Below, piece after piece: positions 52,717-60,875 of a DNA stretch of 64,000 bases; position 1 is the first letter of the stretch; every line of letters begins with the position of its first letter. The stretch covers positions 1 through 64,000 of the forward strand of contig CAZJDB010000052.1 of NCBI GenBank assembly GCA_964544695.1, given 5' to 3'. The position numbers and the translations under genes are program-made. Source of the stretch: Dinghuibacter sp964544695. GTDB lineage: Bacteria > Bacteroidota > Bacteroidia > Chitinophagales > Chitinophagaceae. The notes under the pieces are model-generated. The model made no database searches and was not told the DNA's origin. It worked only from the letters and a program-made list of their open reading frames with translations.

Positions 52717-53480
52717 GGACAGATAGTTTTGAGAAAAGCGCTGGTCGAGGCATCAATCGCCCCATCCTGCAGTGCTTTGATGTAAGCAGTCCCGATGATC
52801 GCACCGTTGGTGTGTTCACAAGCCGCCTGAAAGGTCGTCGCGTCCCGGATGCCAAACCCCACGATGACCGGATTGCGCAACCCCAGCCCCCCGAGGCGCG
52901 CAAAGTAATCCTGCTGGGTGCTCATATCCTTGTTGCGTCCCGTGGTGGAAGAAGAAGACACGGCATAAAGGAACCCCGTGCTCAGTGCATCCAGTTGACG
53001 CACCCGCGCATCCGGCGTCTCCGGGGTCACCAGAAAAATGAAATGCAAATTTTGGCGTTTCAGTATGGAACTATAGGTTGTCGCGAACTCGTGCATCGGC
53101 AAATCAGGCAGGATGATCCCATCCACCCCCACCGAAGCCGCGTCCGCACAAAAGCGCTCGAACCCGTATTGCAGCACGGGGTTGAGGTAGCCCATCAGGA
53201 GCACCGGCAGGCGGATGCTTTCGCGGAACCCCCTCAACTGCTCGAACAGCAGCGTCAGGGTCATGCCATTGTCGATGGCGATCATCCCGCTCGCCTGGAT
53301 CACGGGCCCGTCAGCCAGGGGGTCGCTGTAAGGCATCCCCAGCTCGATCATGTCCACACCCCCATCCTGCAAAGCCTGCATCACCGGCAGGGTGCTGTCC
53401 TGGTGCGGAAACCCCGCGGTGCAATAAACGCTTAAAATCCCCCGGGGTTTGTTCTTGAATAAGGTATCGATTCTATTCAT
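52713..53480 (-). CDS. trpA: Tryptophan synthase alpha subunit
   Basis: A 255-residue TIM barrel that cleaves indole-3-glycerol phosphate. The catalytic Glu is in MIELGMPYSDPLADGPVIQ and the catalytic Asp in GIILPDLP. The indole-phosphate site GFGIRD is present near the end. ATG 53480 overlaps trpB by 4 nt; the open frame continues upstream but inside trpB. The 3' end overlaps hisH by 4 nt. Confidence 0.97.
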   Translation of the reverse strand: MNRIDTLFKNKPRGILSVYCTAGFPHQDSTLPVMQALQDGGVDMIELGMPYSDPLADGPVIQASGMIAIDNGMTLTLLFEQLRGFRESIRLPVLLMGYLNPVLQYGFERFCADAASVGVDGIILPDLPMHEFATTYSSILKRQNLHFIFLVTPETPDARVRQLDALSTGFLYAVSSSSTTGRNKDMSTQQDYFARLGGLGLRNPVIVGFGIRDATTFQAACEHTNGAIIGTAYIKALQDGAIDASTSAFLKTICP

Positions 53481-54661
53481 TTTGTTTCCATGTAATTCAT
53501 GTATGCTTGCATGTCCTTGTCGCCCCGCCCGGAGAGACAAAGGACGACGATTTCGCCGGGCTTGAATTCCAGTTGTTTCAACCCCGCCAGGGCGTGCGCC
53601 GACTCCAGGGCAGGGATAATCCCTTCCGTCCGGGCCAACTCGAAAGAAGCCTCCAGCGCCTGTTGGTCGGTAGCGTTGAGGTAGCGGCCGCGCCCCGATG
53701 CGTACAGGTGCGCGTGCAAGGGCCCAATCCCCGGATAATCCAGCCCCGCCGAAATACTGTGTGCTTCCAGCACCTGCCCATCCGCCGTTTGCATGACAAG
53801 GCTCCGGCTTCCGTGGAGGATGCCGTCTTTTCCCAACTGCGTGGTGGCCGCCGAATGCCCGCTCAGCACGCCCTCTCCCGCCGCTTCCACCGCAATCAGC
53901 TCGACTTTGGGTTCGTTCAGGAAATGATAGAAAGCTCCCGCCGCATTGCTTCCCCCGCCCACGCAAGCCACCACCTTATTCGGCAGTTCGCTGCCGGTCG
54001 CCTCCTTCAGTTGCGCGCGCATCTCCTCGCTGATCACACTTTGAAAGCGCGCCACCATATCCGGATAAGGATGCGGCCCTACCACGCTCCCGATGATGTA
54101 ATGCGTATCCACCGGATGGTTGATCCAGTCCCGGATCGCTTCGTTGGTCGCGTCCTTCAGCGTCTGACTTCCGCTCAACGCCGGTTCCACCCTCGCCCCC
54201 AACATCTTCATCCGCGCCACGTTCGGCGCCTGGCGCTCGATGTCCCTGGCCCCCATGAAGACAATGCACTCCATACCCATCAGCGCACACACCGTGGCGG
54301 TGGCGACGCCGTGCTGACCGGCACCCGTTTCCGCGATGATGCGGTGCTTGCCCAGACGCCTTGCCAGCAGGATCTGGCCGATCGTATTGTTTACTTTGTG
54401 GGCGCCAGTGTGGCAGAGGTCTTCTCTTTTCAGGAAAATCCTCGCACCGTATCTTTCGCTCATTCTTTTGGCGGGGTACAAGGGCGTGGGTCTTCCCACG
54501 TAGTCTTTGAGCAGGCTGTGGAATTCTTTCTGGAAGGTGGGGTCGCCTATGATTTCCAGGTAGCGGGTTTTCAGTTCTTCGACATTCGGATATAGCATTT
54601 CGGGGATGAAGGCTCCGCCGAAGTTGCCGTAGTATCCGTGCTCGTCTACTTGATATGTCAT
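53477..54661 (-). CDS. trpB: Tryptophan synthase beta subunit
   Basis: A 394-residue PLP enzyme. The cofactor Lys is in HTGAHKVNNTIGQ, the phosphate loop is GGGSNAAG, and AETGAGQHG is the substrate loop. It is the TrpB1 type that pairs with TrpA. It overlaps trpA by 4 nt and lies 34 nt after trpF; that gap holds a short GC palindrome (54678-54691) without a T-run. Confidence 0.98.
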   Translation of the reverse strand: MTYQVDEHGYYGNFGGAFIPEMLYPNVEELKTRYLEIIGDPTFQKEFHSLLKDYVGRPTPLYPAKRMSERYGARIFLKREDLCHTGAHKVNNTIGQILLARRLGKHRIIAETGAGQHGVATATVCALMGMECIVFMGARDIERQAPNVARMKMLGARVEPALSGSQTLKDATNEAIRDWINHPVDTHYIIGSVVGPHPYPDMVARFQSVISEEMRAQLKEATGSELPNKVVACVGGGSNAAGAFYHFLNEPKVELIAVEAAGEGVLSGHSAATTQLGKDGILHGSRSLVMQTADGQVLEAHSISAGLDYPGIGPLHAHLYASGRGRYLNATDQQALEASFELARTEGIIPALESAHALAGLKQLEFKPGEIVVLCLSGRGDKDMQAYMNYMETK

Positions 54662-54695
54662 AACATTTTATTTTCGCCGCTGCGCGCAGCGCGGA

Positions 54696-55334
54696 TTATA
54701 TTTTGTGCACCGCCTCGATGAACGGTTCCAGGTTTTCCATATTTTTTACACCAGGCTGGACTTCGAATTTGCTATTCACGTCGATCGCGAACAAATTGCC
54801 GCCGGAGGGGCGGCTGCGGAATCCGCGGATGTTTTCTACGTCCTCGGGGCCGATGCCGCCACTCAAAATAAAGGGCTTGGCCAGTTGGACTTCGCCGAGG
54901 AGGGCCCAATCGAATTTGCGGCCCGATCCTCCGTATTGGATACCGGCAGTGTCGAAGAGGAAAAGGTCGCAGGCTCCGCTGTAGTTGCGCACTTTCCATT
55001 CGATATTGTCCTCGGGGCCCACGCGGAAGGCCTTGATCGTTTCGAGCTGCTCCGAGATGCGTTCGCAGAACTTGGGCGTTTCATCCCCGTGGAGTTGTAC
55101 CATGTGCAAACCGTACGCATCCACGGCGCGCATGACCTCTTCGTAGGAGGGGTTGACGAAAATCCCCACCTTGTTGGTCTTCCAGCGCGCCTTGCGCACC
55201 TCCTCGGGGGACAACAGGTTGCCCAGGAAGCGTGGGGACTTGGGGTAAAACATGAACCCCACGAACTCCACGCCCAGGTCATCCAGGGTTTGGATTTGCT
55301 CCATTTGGGTCAGGCTACAGACTTTGATACGCAT
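54696..55334 (-). CDS. trpF: Phosphoribosylanthranilate isomerase
   Basis: A 212-residue TIM barrel. The catalytic Cys is in KVCSLTQMEQ (residue 5), a variant of the common KICG start, and the catalytic Asp is in LFDTAG, with ILSGGIGPEDV as the phosphate loop. It is separate from trpC rather than fused. It overlaps trpC by 20 nt, an unusually long overlap within an operon. Confidence 0.95.
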   Translation of the reverse strand: MRIKVCSLTQMEQIQTLDDLGVEFVGFMFYPKSPRFLGNLLSPEEVRKARWKTNKVGIFVNPSYEEVMRAVDAYGLHMVQLHGDETPKFCERISEQLETIKAFRVGPEDNIEWKVRNYSGACDLFLFDTAGIQYGGSGRKFDWALLGEVQLAKPFILSGGIGPEDVENIRGFRSRPSGGNLFAIDVNSKFEVQPGVKNMENLEPFIEAVHKI

Positions 55335-56103
55335 GTACGAACGCTTTAAAAGCCAATCCCGGATCTTTTTCCTTCATGAAGGTCTCCCCGATCAGGAAAC
55401 CCGAAAAGCCATGGGCGCGCATTTTTTTCATCGTCGCCGGATCGCTGATTCCACTTTCTGCGATCCTGGGCAGGTCCGCCGGGAGGCGGTCGGCCAGCCT
55501 GAGGGATCGCTCAATATCCACCTGAAAGGTCTTCAGGTCTCGGTTATTGATGCCAACTATATCTACTTCCGCGCAAACGTGGCCCAGTTCATCTTCATCG
55601 TGCAATTCCAGGAGTACCTCCATGTCAAGGGACCGCGCCAGGGCGCCGAGTTCCCTAACCTGCGCGGGCGTCAGGCACGCCGCAATGAGGAGGATCACGT
55701 CCGCGCCCATGTCCCTGGCCTCGTAAACCTGGTAGGGGTCGATGATGAAGTCCTTCCGCAGGATCGGTATGTCGTTTGCCCGCGCGGCCTCCAAATCGGC
55801 ACGACTGCCTCCGAAGAAGGGTCCGTCGGTCAGCACGCTCAGGCCCGAAGCGCCGGCCGCCGTGTAGGCGGCCGTGATGGCCGCGGCGTCCGCGCCTTCC
55901 AGGAAGACACCCTTGCTGGGGGACTTGCGTTTGAATTCGGCGATGATGCCGGTGTGCGCGGGATCGGCGAGGGAGGCGCGGAGCGACAACGTTTTCCGGC
56001 GCGGCCTGCCATCCAGGGTCCCGCTCGTCGCCAGCGGCCGATCCCGCTTGGCGGCCTCGACCTCGCGGCGCTTGCTTTCTACTATGGTATCCAATATCGT
56101 CAT
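55315..56103 (-). CDS. trpC: Indole-3-glycerol phosphate synthase
   Basis: A 262-residue TIM barrel. Visible motifs are IIAEFKRKSPSKG (catalytic Lys), LSVLTDGPFFGGS, ILRKDFIID (catalytic Lys), EVLLELHDEDEL, GINNRDLKTF and AESGI. It overlaps trpD by 4 nt upstream and trpF by 20 nt downstream. Confidence 0.97.
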   Translation of the reverse strand: MTILDTIVESKRREVEAAKRDRPLATSGTLDGRPRRKTLSLRASLADPAHTGIIAEFKRKSPSKGVFLEGADAAAITAAYTAAGASGLSVLTDGPFFGGSRADLEAARANDIPILRKDFIIDPYQVYEARDMGADVILLIAACLTPAQVRELGALARSLDMEVLLELHDEDELGHVCAEVDIVGINNRDLKTFQVDIERSLRLADRLPADLPRIAESGISDPATMKKMRAHGFSGFLIGETFMKEKDPGLAFKAFVHAYQSL

Positions 56104-57095
56104 GCCTGCAACGCTAAAAGTTTTTGAAGGGCGTTATACGCCTTGCCGCTTTCGAGGCTATCCAGAGCCACATTGTAACATTCCTCATAGCCCCCGTACT
56201 TGCCCGTACAATGCAGGGCCATGGCCGCATTGGCTACCACCACGGCGTGCTGGGCCCAGGAGCCCTCGGCTTTCAGGATGTGGAGGAACAACTTTGCCGC
56301 CTCCTCCACCGAATTGCCCCCGTACAAATCGGTGGCTTCCACCGTCCTTTTGCCCAGCTGTTCCGCCGAATAAATCCGTTCTCCCGTATTGCTGAGGACC
56401 TTGGTATCGCCCGTCAGGGAAATTTCATCGTAACCGTCGAGCCCATGGATGATCGTGAACGCCTGGTCCCCCTGTTGCAGGAGGTAGTTATAGATCCGCG
56501 CCATTTCCATGCTGTACACCCCGATGAGTTGATACGGAGGAAAGGCCGGGTTGACCAGGGGCCCCAGCATGTTGAAGAAGGTGCGCACCCCGAGGTTGCG
56601 CCGGATGGCGCCCACCGCTTTGAGGGCCGGATGGAATTGGGGAGCATGGAAAAAGCAGATTCCGCTTTCCTCCACTTCCTTCCTCAAGGTCGGCGTATCG
56701 TTTTTGAACTTGTACCCCAATTGTTCCATGACATTGGAGGCGCCGCTGATGGTCGAAGCCCCATAGTTCCCATGCTTGGCCACCTTCTGACCGGTCCCCG
56801 CCACGATGAAGCAACTCAGGGTACTAATATTGAACGTATTTTTTCCGTCCCCGCCCGTGCCCACGACATCGATCACGTCCAGACCCGACATATCCACGCG
56901 CACGCACAATTCCAGCAGGGCGTCGCGGAAGCCCTGTAACTCCTCGATCGTAATGCTGCGCATCAGGTACACCGTGATGAAGGCCGTCACCTCGCTCTCG
57001 CTGTACGTCCCCTTGGATATCTGCACCAGCGTTTCCTTGGCCTGCTCCCGGCTCAGGGTCTTGTGCTCGAAGAGGTATTGTAAAATCTTTTTCAT
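56100..57095 (-). CDS. trpD: Anthranilate phosphoribosyltransferase
   Basis: A 331-residue enzyme joining PRPP and anthranilate. Motifs are DVVGTGGDGKNTFNIST (PRPP loop, about residues 75-91), AKHGNYGAS, and FFHAPQFHPALK followed by RNLGVRTFFNMLGPLVNP. The PRPP demand links this step with hisG at the start of the histidine genes. It overlaps trpG and trpC by 4 nt each and is not fused to trpG. Confidence 0.97.
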   Translation of the reverse strand: MKKILQYLFEHKTLSREQAKETLVQISKGTYSESEVTAFITVYLMRSITIEELQGFRDALLELCVRVDMSGLDVIDVVGTGGDGKNTFNISTLSCFIVAGTGQKVAKHGNYGASTISGASNVMEQLGYKFKNDTPTLRKEVEESGICFFHAPQFHPALKAVGAIRRNLGVRTFFNMLGPLVNPAFPPYQLIGVYSMEMARIYNYLLQQGDQAFTIIHGLDGYDEISLTGDTKVLSNTGERIYSAEQLGKRTVEATDLYGGNSVEEAAKLFLHILKAEGSWAQHAVVVANAAMALHCTGKYGGYEECYNVALDSLESGKAYNALQKLLALQA

Positions 57096-57661
57096 GCGCG
57101 TAGCCAGTTTTTAAGGATGATTTCGCCCATGGGCGTGAGCACACTTTCGGGATGGAATTGCACCCCCCTGATGTCGTATTTGCTGTGCTGCAGGGCCATG
57201 ATCAAATCGTTTTCGTCGCGGGCCGTCACCTGAATACACGATGGCAGGTCTTCGTCCGAAATGACCCAACTGTGATATCGTCCCGCCTCGATTTCCTGGG
57301 GAATGCCCCGGAAGAGGTCGGCGTCCTGGCTCGTGATCCGGATCGGCGTCGCCACGCCATGATACACCTTACTCAGGTTCACCAGTTTGGCGCCGAAGGC
57401 TTCCCCTATGGCCTGGTGTCCCAGGCAAACGCCGAGGATCGATTTAGTGGCGGCGTATTCCTTGATGAGGGGCAGGAGCAGACCCGCCTCGGAGGGTATC
57501 CCCGGGCCGGGGGATAATATAATTTTGTCGTATGCTTTCACGTCCTCTAAGGGAATACGATCGTTTCTGAATACCTCTACTTTTTGATGTAGGATCTTCT
57601 CCACCAGGTGAACCAGGTTGTAGGTGAAGGAGTCGTAATTATCGAATACCAGTATGCGCAT
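57092..57661 (-). CDS. trpG: Anthranilate synthase, glutamine amidotransferase component
   Basis: A 189-residue class I amidotransferase. The oxyanion strand and nucleophile are in ILSPGPGIPSEAG and GVCLGHQAIGEAFG (Cys about residue 79), and the His/Glu pair is in VQFHPESVLT. It may also serve folate synthesis as PabA, which the sequence cannot settle. It begins one base after trpE ends. Confidence 0.96.
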   Translation of the reverse strand: MRILVFDNYDSFTYNLVHLVEKILHQKVEVFRNDRIPLEDVKAYDKIILSPGPGIPSEAGLLLPLIKEYAATKSILGVCLGHQAIGEAFGAKLVNLSKVYHGVATPIRITSQDADLFRGIPQEIEAGRYHSWVISDEDLPSCIQVTARDENDLIMALQHSKYDIRGVQFHPESVLTPMGEIILKNWLRA

Positions 57662-57662
57662 G

Positions 57663-59066
57663 TTATAACGTTTCGGCCAATTCGATGGCCCTTTTGAGTG
57701 CGTTTAATTTATTATTTACTTCCTGCAGCTCGCTCTCGGGATCGGAGGCGGCCACGATACCTGCCCCGGCCTGGTAATAGAGGTAGTTGCTACGGCTGAG
57801 AAAGGTACGGATCATGATGGCGTGATTGAAGCCTCCATCGAACCCTACGAAGCCGATGGCTCCCCCGTAATACCCACGCGCCGTGGGCTCATATGCATCG
57901 ATGAGTTGCATGGCCCTGTACTTGGGGGCTCCGCTCAGGGTGCCTGCGGGAAAGGTCGTTGCCATGAGGTGGAAAGGATTGGCTCCCTCGGGCAGGTTGC
58001 CCCTGACCTCGCTGACGAGGTGGATCACGTGCGAATAATATTGCACGCTGCGGTACTCGGTTACCTCCACTCCCGTGCAGGACCGGCTCAGGTCATTGCG
58101 CGCCAGGTCCACGAGCATTACGTGTTCGGCATTTTCCTTGGGATCGTGCCGCAGGCGTTCCGCTTCGGCCATGTCGATGGCGTCGTCACCCGTCCTGCGG
58201 AACGTACCCGCAATGGGATGGATGATGGCCTTTCGCTGGCGGACGATCAGTTGGCTTTCGGGACTGGAGCCCATCAGGCGATAGTCACCGTAGTCGAAAA
58301 AGAAGAGATAAGGAGAAGGATTGATGCTCCGCAGCGCGCGATACACATTGAACTCGTCTCCGATAAAGGACCTTTGAAAGCGGCGGCTGAGTACCACCTG
58401 GAATACGTCTCCCCGGTAGCAACTTTTGATCCCTTTCCTTACCATTTCCCGATACGTCTCGTCGTCCATGTTGGAAGTCTCTTTCCCGTTCGTCCGGAAA
58501 GGATACACGGGTACGTCCTTAGACCGGATCAACGACTCGATCGCAGACCTGTCGCTTTCCAAACCCTTTATTTCGTTCTCACAGAGGTACAATTCCTCCT
58601 TGTAGTGATCGATCACGATGACGTACTGGTACAAGCGATATCGCATCAGTGGGATACCCTCCGATTCCTTGAAGCGGATGGGCTCGAAGAACTGTACCGC
58701 GTCGAAGGTCGTGTACCCGAACAGTCCTTGGGCCAGGGCCACGGCCTTTTCCGTCACCGCATTCACCTCGAAGCGTTGCATGAAGGACCATAGCAGGGCG
58801 GGTACCGAATCCTTTTCGGTCAGGGCCTGGTGCCCGGCTTCCTGGCCGGGGATCTTGGTCTCTACCCTCTTCAGGTCGCTGATCTCCACGCCGCCCACGG
58901 CGTTGATCCCGATAAAGGAGTAGCTGTTTTGGCCCGCATGGAAGTCGGTGCTTTCCAGGAGCACCGTATCCCGGAAGCGGTCCCTGAGGCGCAGGTAAAT
59001 GCCGACCGGCGTATAAACGTCCGAGAGCATCTTCTTAAAGGTCGTTTCGATGTGTATCTTACTCAT
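57663..59066 (-). CDS. trpE: Anthranilate synthase component I
   Basis: A 467-residue chorismate-using enzyme. The N-terminal feedback region includes LLESTDFHAGQNSYSFIGI, with the LLES element that contributes to tryptophan binding. The C-terminal catalytic part has PIAGTFRRTGDD, DPKENAEHVMLVDLARND, GTLSGAPK and YYGGAIGFVGFDG. ATG 59066 begins MSKIHIETTF; an upstream frame runs back through the attenuator hairpin. It is the first structural gene after the trp leader. Confidence 0.97.
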   Translation of the reverse strand: MSKIHIETTFKKMLSDVYTPVGIYLRLRDRFRDTVLLESTDFHAGQNSYSFIGINAVGGVEISDLKRVETKIPGQEAGHQALTEKDSVPALLWSFMQRFEVNAVTEKAVALAQGLFGYTTFDAVQFFEPIRFKESEGIPLMRYRLYQYVIVIDHYKEELYLCENEIKGLESDRSAIESLIRSKDVPVYPFRTNGKETSNMDDETYREMVRKGIKSCYRGDVFQVVLSRRFQRSFIGDEFNVYRALRSINPSPYLFFFDYGDYRLMGSSPESQLIVRQRKAIIHPIAGTFRRTGDDAIDMAEAERLRHDPKENAEHVMLVDLARNDLSRSCTGVEVTEYRSVQYYSHVIHLVSEVRGNLPEGANPFHLMATTFPAGTLSGAPKYRAMQLIDAYEPTARGYYGGAIGFVGFDGGFNHAIMIRTFLSRSNYLYYQAGAGIVAASDPESELQEVNNKLNALKRAIELAETL

Positions 59067-59069
59067 AGA

Positions 59070-59105
59070 ACTAAAATCAGAAAGGCCCGCTGTGTACAGC
59101 GGGCC
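59070..59105 (-). terminator. trp attenuator terminator hairpin
   Basis: Read on the minus strand, GGCCCGCTG (97-105) pairs perfectly with CAGCGGGCC (84-92) around a 4-nt loop, followed by TTTCTGATTTT just before trpE. It ends 17 nt upstream of the trpE ATG. The 3' arm contains ACACAGCG, an exact complement of CGCTGTGT near the stop codon of the leader peptide, so an alternative pairing that destroys the terminator is possible. Confidence 0.85.
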
Positions 59106-59141
59106 CTCCATGAATAATATGCAGTATATGCAAAGGCTCTG

Positions 59142-59207
59142 TTACACAGCGTCCGTGAATCGGTCTCCGTGCCACCACCAAAGCATATTATGATTGAGCT
59201 TGTTCAT
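59142..59207 (-). CDS. trpL: trp operon leader peptide with three consecutive Trp codons
   Basis: A 21-codon frame ending in TAA whose codons 10-12 (59172-59180) are TGG-TGG-TGG (local residues NMLWWWHGD). It lies 36 nt upstream of the terminator hairpin that precedes trpE. Three adjacent Trp codons in a short reading frame at this place strongly indicate a ribosome-stalling attenuator. If tryptophyl-tRNA is scarce, the ribosome halts at these codons and leaves the segment near the stop free to pair with the terminator's 3' arm. A start at codon 8 (ATG 59186) would also work and give 14 residues. Confidence 0.85.
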   Translation of the reverse strand: MNKLNHNMLWWWHGDRFTDAV

Positions 59208-59212
59208 CCATG

Positions 59213-59243
59213 CAAATATGCGGCAAAAATGCATCCCCGCAAA
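59213..59243 (-). promoter_or_regulatory. Candidate Bacteroidota-type promoter for the trp operon
   Basis: On the minus strand, TTTG (59240-59243) and CATATTTG (59213-59220) are 19 nt apart, matching the -33 TTTG and -7 TAnnTTTG consensus with one mismatch. Transcription would start at about 59207, at or beside the leader ATG, which would leave almost no 5' untranslated region unless the leader begins at codon 8. The assignment is tentative. Confidence 0.35.
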
Positions 59244-59270
59244 AAAATTTTCCCCGGCGCCGCGGCGCCC
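59241..59270 (-). terminator. Possible terminator between hisB and the trp leader
   Basis: GGCGCC-GC-GGCGCC (59256-59269) followed on the minus strand by GGGGAAAA and seven or more T (59241-59249). It lies 32 nt after the hisB stop. If active, it would separate hisGDC-B transcription from the trp genes; if weak, the whole block could be read through. Confidence 0.45.
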
Positions 59271-59301
59271 CCGCGCAATTCGCGTCCCCCGCCGCGGCGG
59301 G

Positions 59302-60441
59302 TCACAGCACCCCCTTCGTCGTCGGCAGGTGGTTGCTGAGCGGATCGCGGGCCACCGCCATCCGTATCGCCCGGGCCAGCGCCTTGAAAATGGCCTCGAT
59401 CTTATGGTGCTCATTCTCACCGCGGCATTGCACATTCAGGTTGCAACGCGCCCCGTCCGAAAAGGACTTGAAAAAATGAAAAAACATCTCCGTGGGCATC
59501 TCGCCGATCTTTTCCCGGTGGAACTCGACATCCCACACGATCCAGGACCTGCCCCCGAAGTCGATCAGCACCCGCGCATCCGCGTCGTCCATGGGCAGGG
59601 CGAACCCATACCGTTCCATCCCCCTTTTATCGCTCAGGGCCAGGGCAAAGGCCTCCCCCAAAGCAATCCCCGTATCCTCTATCGTATGATGCTCGTCGAT
59701 GTGGAGATCCCCCTTCACGGCTATGGACAGGTCCAGCTTTCCGTGACGCGCGATCTGGTCGAGCATGTGGTCGAAAAACCCGATACCGGTATTTATTTCG
59801 GTTTGCCCGCTACCATCCATATTCAGCGTAACGGATATTTTTGTTTCCGCGGTATTGCGTGCGTGAACCACTTTGCGTAGCCCCAATTTGAAGAAGGTAT
59901 AAATATCTTTCCAATGCGGCGTCTCCAGGATAACCGTTTCGCGCAACCGCTTGGCGTTCGCGCTGATCTCGCCCGCGCCCAGGGAAGGGTCGTTGTTCAA
60001 CCAGATCGCCTTGCAGCCCAGGTTCGCCGCCAGCTCCACGTCGGTAATGCGATCCCCGATGACATAGGAATTGGCCAGGTCGTAGGCGGGGTTATTGATA
60101 TAGGCGTTCAGCATCCCCGTTCGGGGTTTCCTCGTTGGCGCGTTTTCCGAGGCGTGGGTGCCATCAATGTGTACTGCGGAAAAGCGGATGCCTTCCCCTT
60201 CCAGCGTCCTCATGATAAAGTCCTGAACGGGTTGAAAATCCTTTACGGGGAAAGAGGGCGTCCCCAACCCATCCTGGTTGGTCACCATCACCAGTTCGTA
60301 ATCGAACTCCCGGGCGATGCGGCCCATCCATTCAAAAACATGGGGATAGAAGACCAGCTTGTCGAATGAATCGATCTGGTAGGAAGGGGGGACCTCGTTG
60401 ATCAGGGTGCCGTCCCGGTCTATGAACAAAAGGCGCTTCAT
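59302..60441 (-). CDS. hisB: Bifunctional histidinol-phosphatase/imidazoleglycerol-phosphate dehydratase
   Basis: A 379-residue fusion. The N-terminal HAD phosphatase (about 1-165) has LLFIDRDGTLINE with the catalytic Asp pair, VTNQDGLG and IGDRITDVELA. The dehydratase (about 190-379) has GIGFFDHMLDQIARHG, DEHHTIEDTGIALGEA and GENEHHKIEAIFKALARA. It catalyses steps 6 and 8 of histidine synthesis. It overlaps the cytochrome c gene by 4 nt and is the last his gene before the trp control region. Confidence 0.96.
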   Translation of the reverse strand: MKRLLFIDRDGTLINEVPPSYQIDSFDKLVFYPHVFEWMGRIAREFDYELVMVTNQDGLGTPSFPVKDFQPVQDFIMRTLEGEGIRFSAVHIDGTHASENAPTRKPRTGMLNAYINNPAYDLANSYVIGDRITDVELAANLGCKAIWLNNDPSLGAGEISANAKRLRETVILETPHWKDIYTFFKLGLRKVVHARNTAETKISVTLNMDGSGQTEINTGIGFFDHMLDQIARHGKLDLSIAVKGDLHIDEHHTIEDTGIALGEAFALALSDKRGMERYGFALPMDDADARVLIDFGGRSWIVWDVEFHREKIGEMPTEMFFHFFKSFSDGARCNLNVQCRGENEHHKIEAIFKALARAIRMAVARDPLSNHLPTTKGVL

Positions 60442-60839
60442 TTCACCTTGTCCTTTACGCGGATCGCCTTGACCTCTGCCGCGGTGACAGCCGTCGCGGA
60501 GTTTCCGAAACTATGCCGCACATAGGTCAGTACGTCGGCGATGTCCTGATCGCTCAACGTGGTATGCGGAGGCATGATGTTGTGGTATTCATTGTCGTCG
60601 ATGGTCAGGGGAGTCTTCATCCCTTCCATCACGATTCGGATGAGCGCCGTTTTATCTCCCAATACATAGGTGGTCTTGATGAGGGGAGGGTTCATGTTCA
60701 TGACCCCGCTGCCATCCACCTGGTGGCACGTCAGGCATTGCACCTGGTACAACTTCTTGCCCCTCGCGATGGAGGCGGTGAGGCCGTCCTGGAGGGCGGC
60801 GCCCGCGACCAGGAGTGTTGCGATGATGATTAGCTTCAT
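60438..60839 (-). CDS. Small exported c-type cytochrome
   Basis: A 133-residue protein with a signal peptide (MKLIIIATLLVAGAALQ) and one class I heme c motif (CLTCH, residues about 35-39). The distal ligand is probably the Met in NIMPPH. The region SDQDIADVLTYVRHSFG is the usual C-terminal helix. It would carry electrons in the periplasm. Its place between hisC (36 nt upstream) and hisB (4-nt overlap) means it is cotranscribed with histidine genes although no functional link is known. Confidence 0.9.
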   Translation of the reverse strand: MKLIIIATLLVAGAALQDGLTASIARGKKLYQVQCLTCHQVDGSGVMNMNPPLIKTTYVLGDKTALIRIVMEGMKTPLTIDDNEYHNIMPPHTTLSDQDIADVLTYVRHSFGNSATAVTAAEVKAIRVKDKVK

Positions 60840-60875
60840 GATTCAAAATTAAACGATTCGTCTGAGGCGATGATA

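Noticed and set aside
54675..54694. GC palindrome between trpB and trpF as a terminator
   Set aside because: No T-run follows on the minus strand and the genes are tightly spaced; a weak processing site is possible but unsupported.
59212..59225. CCGCATATTTGC sequence upstream of the trp leader resembling a Fic palindrome
   Set aside because: Only one half matches (no TGCGG arm), and it coincides with a plausible -7 promoter element.
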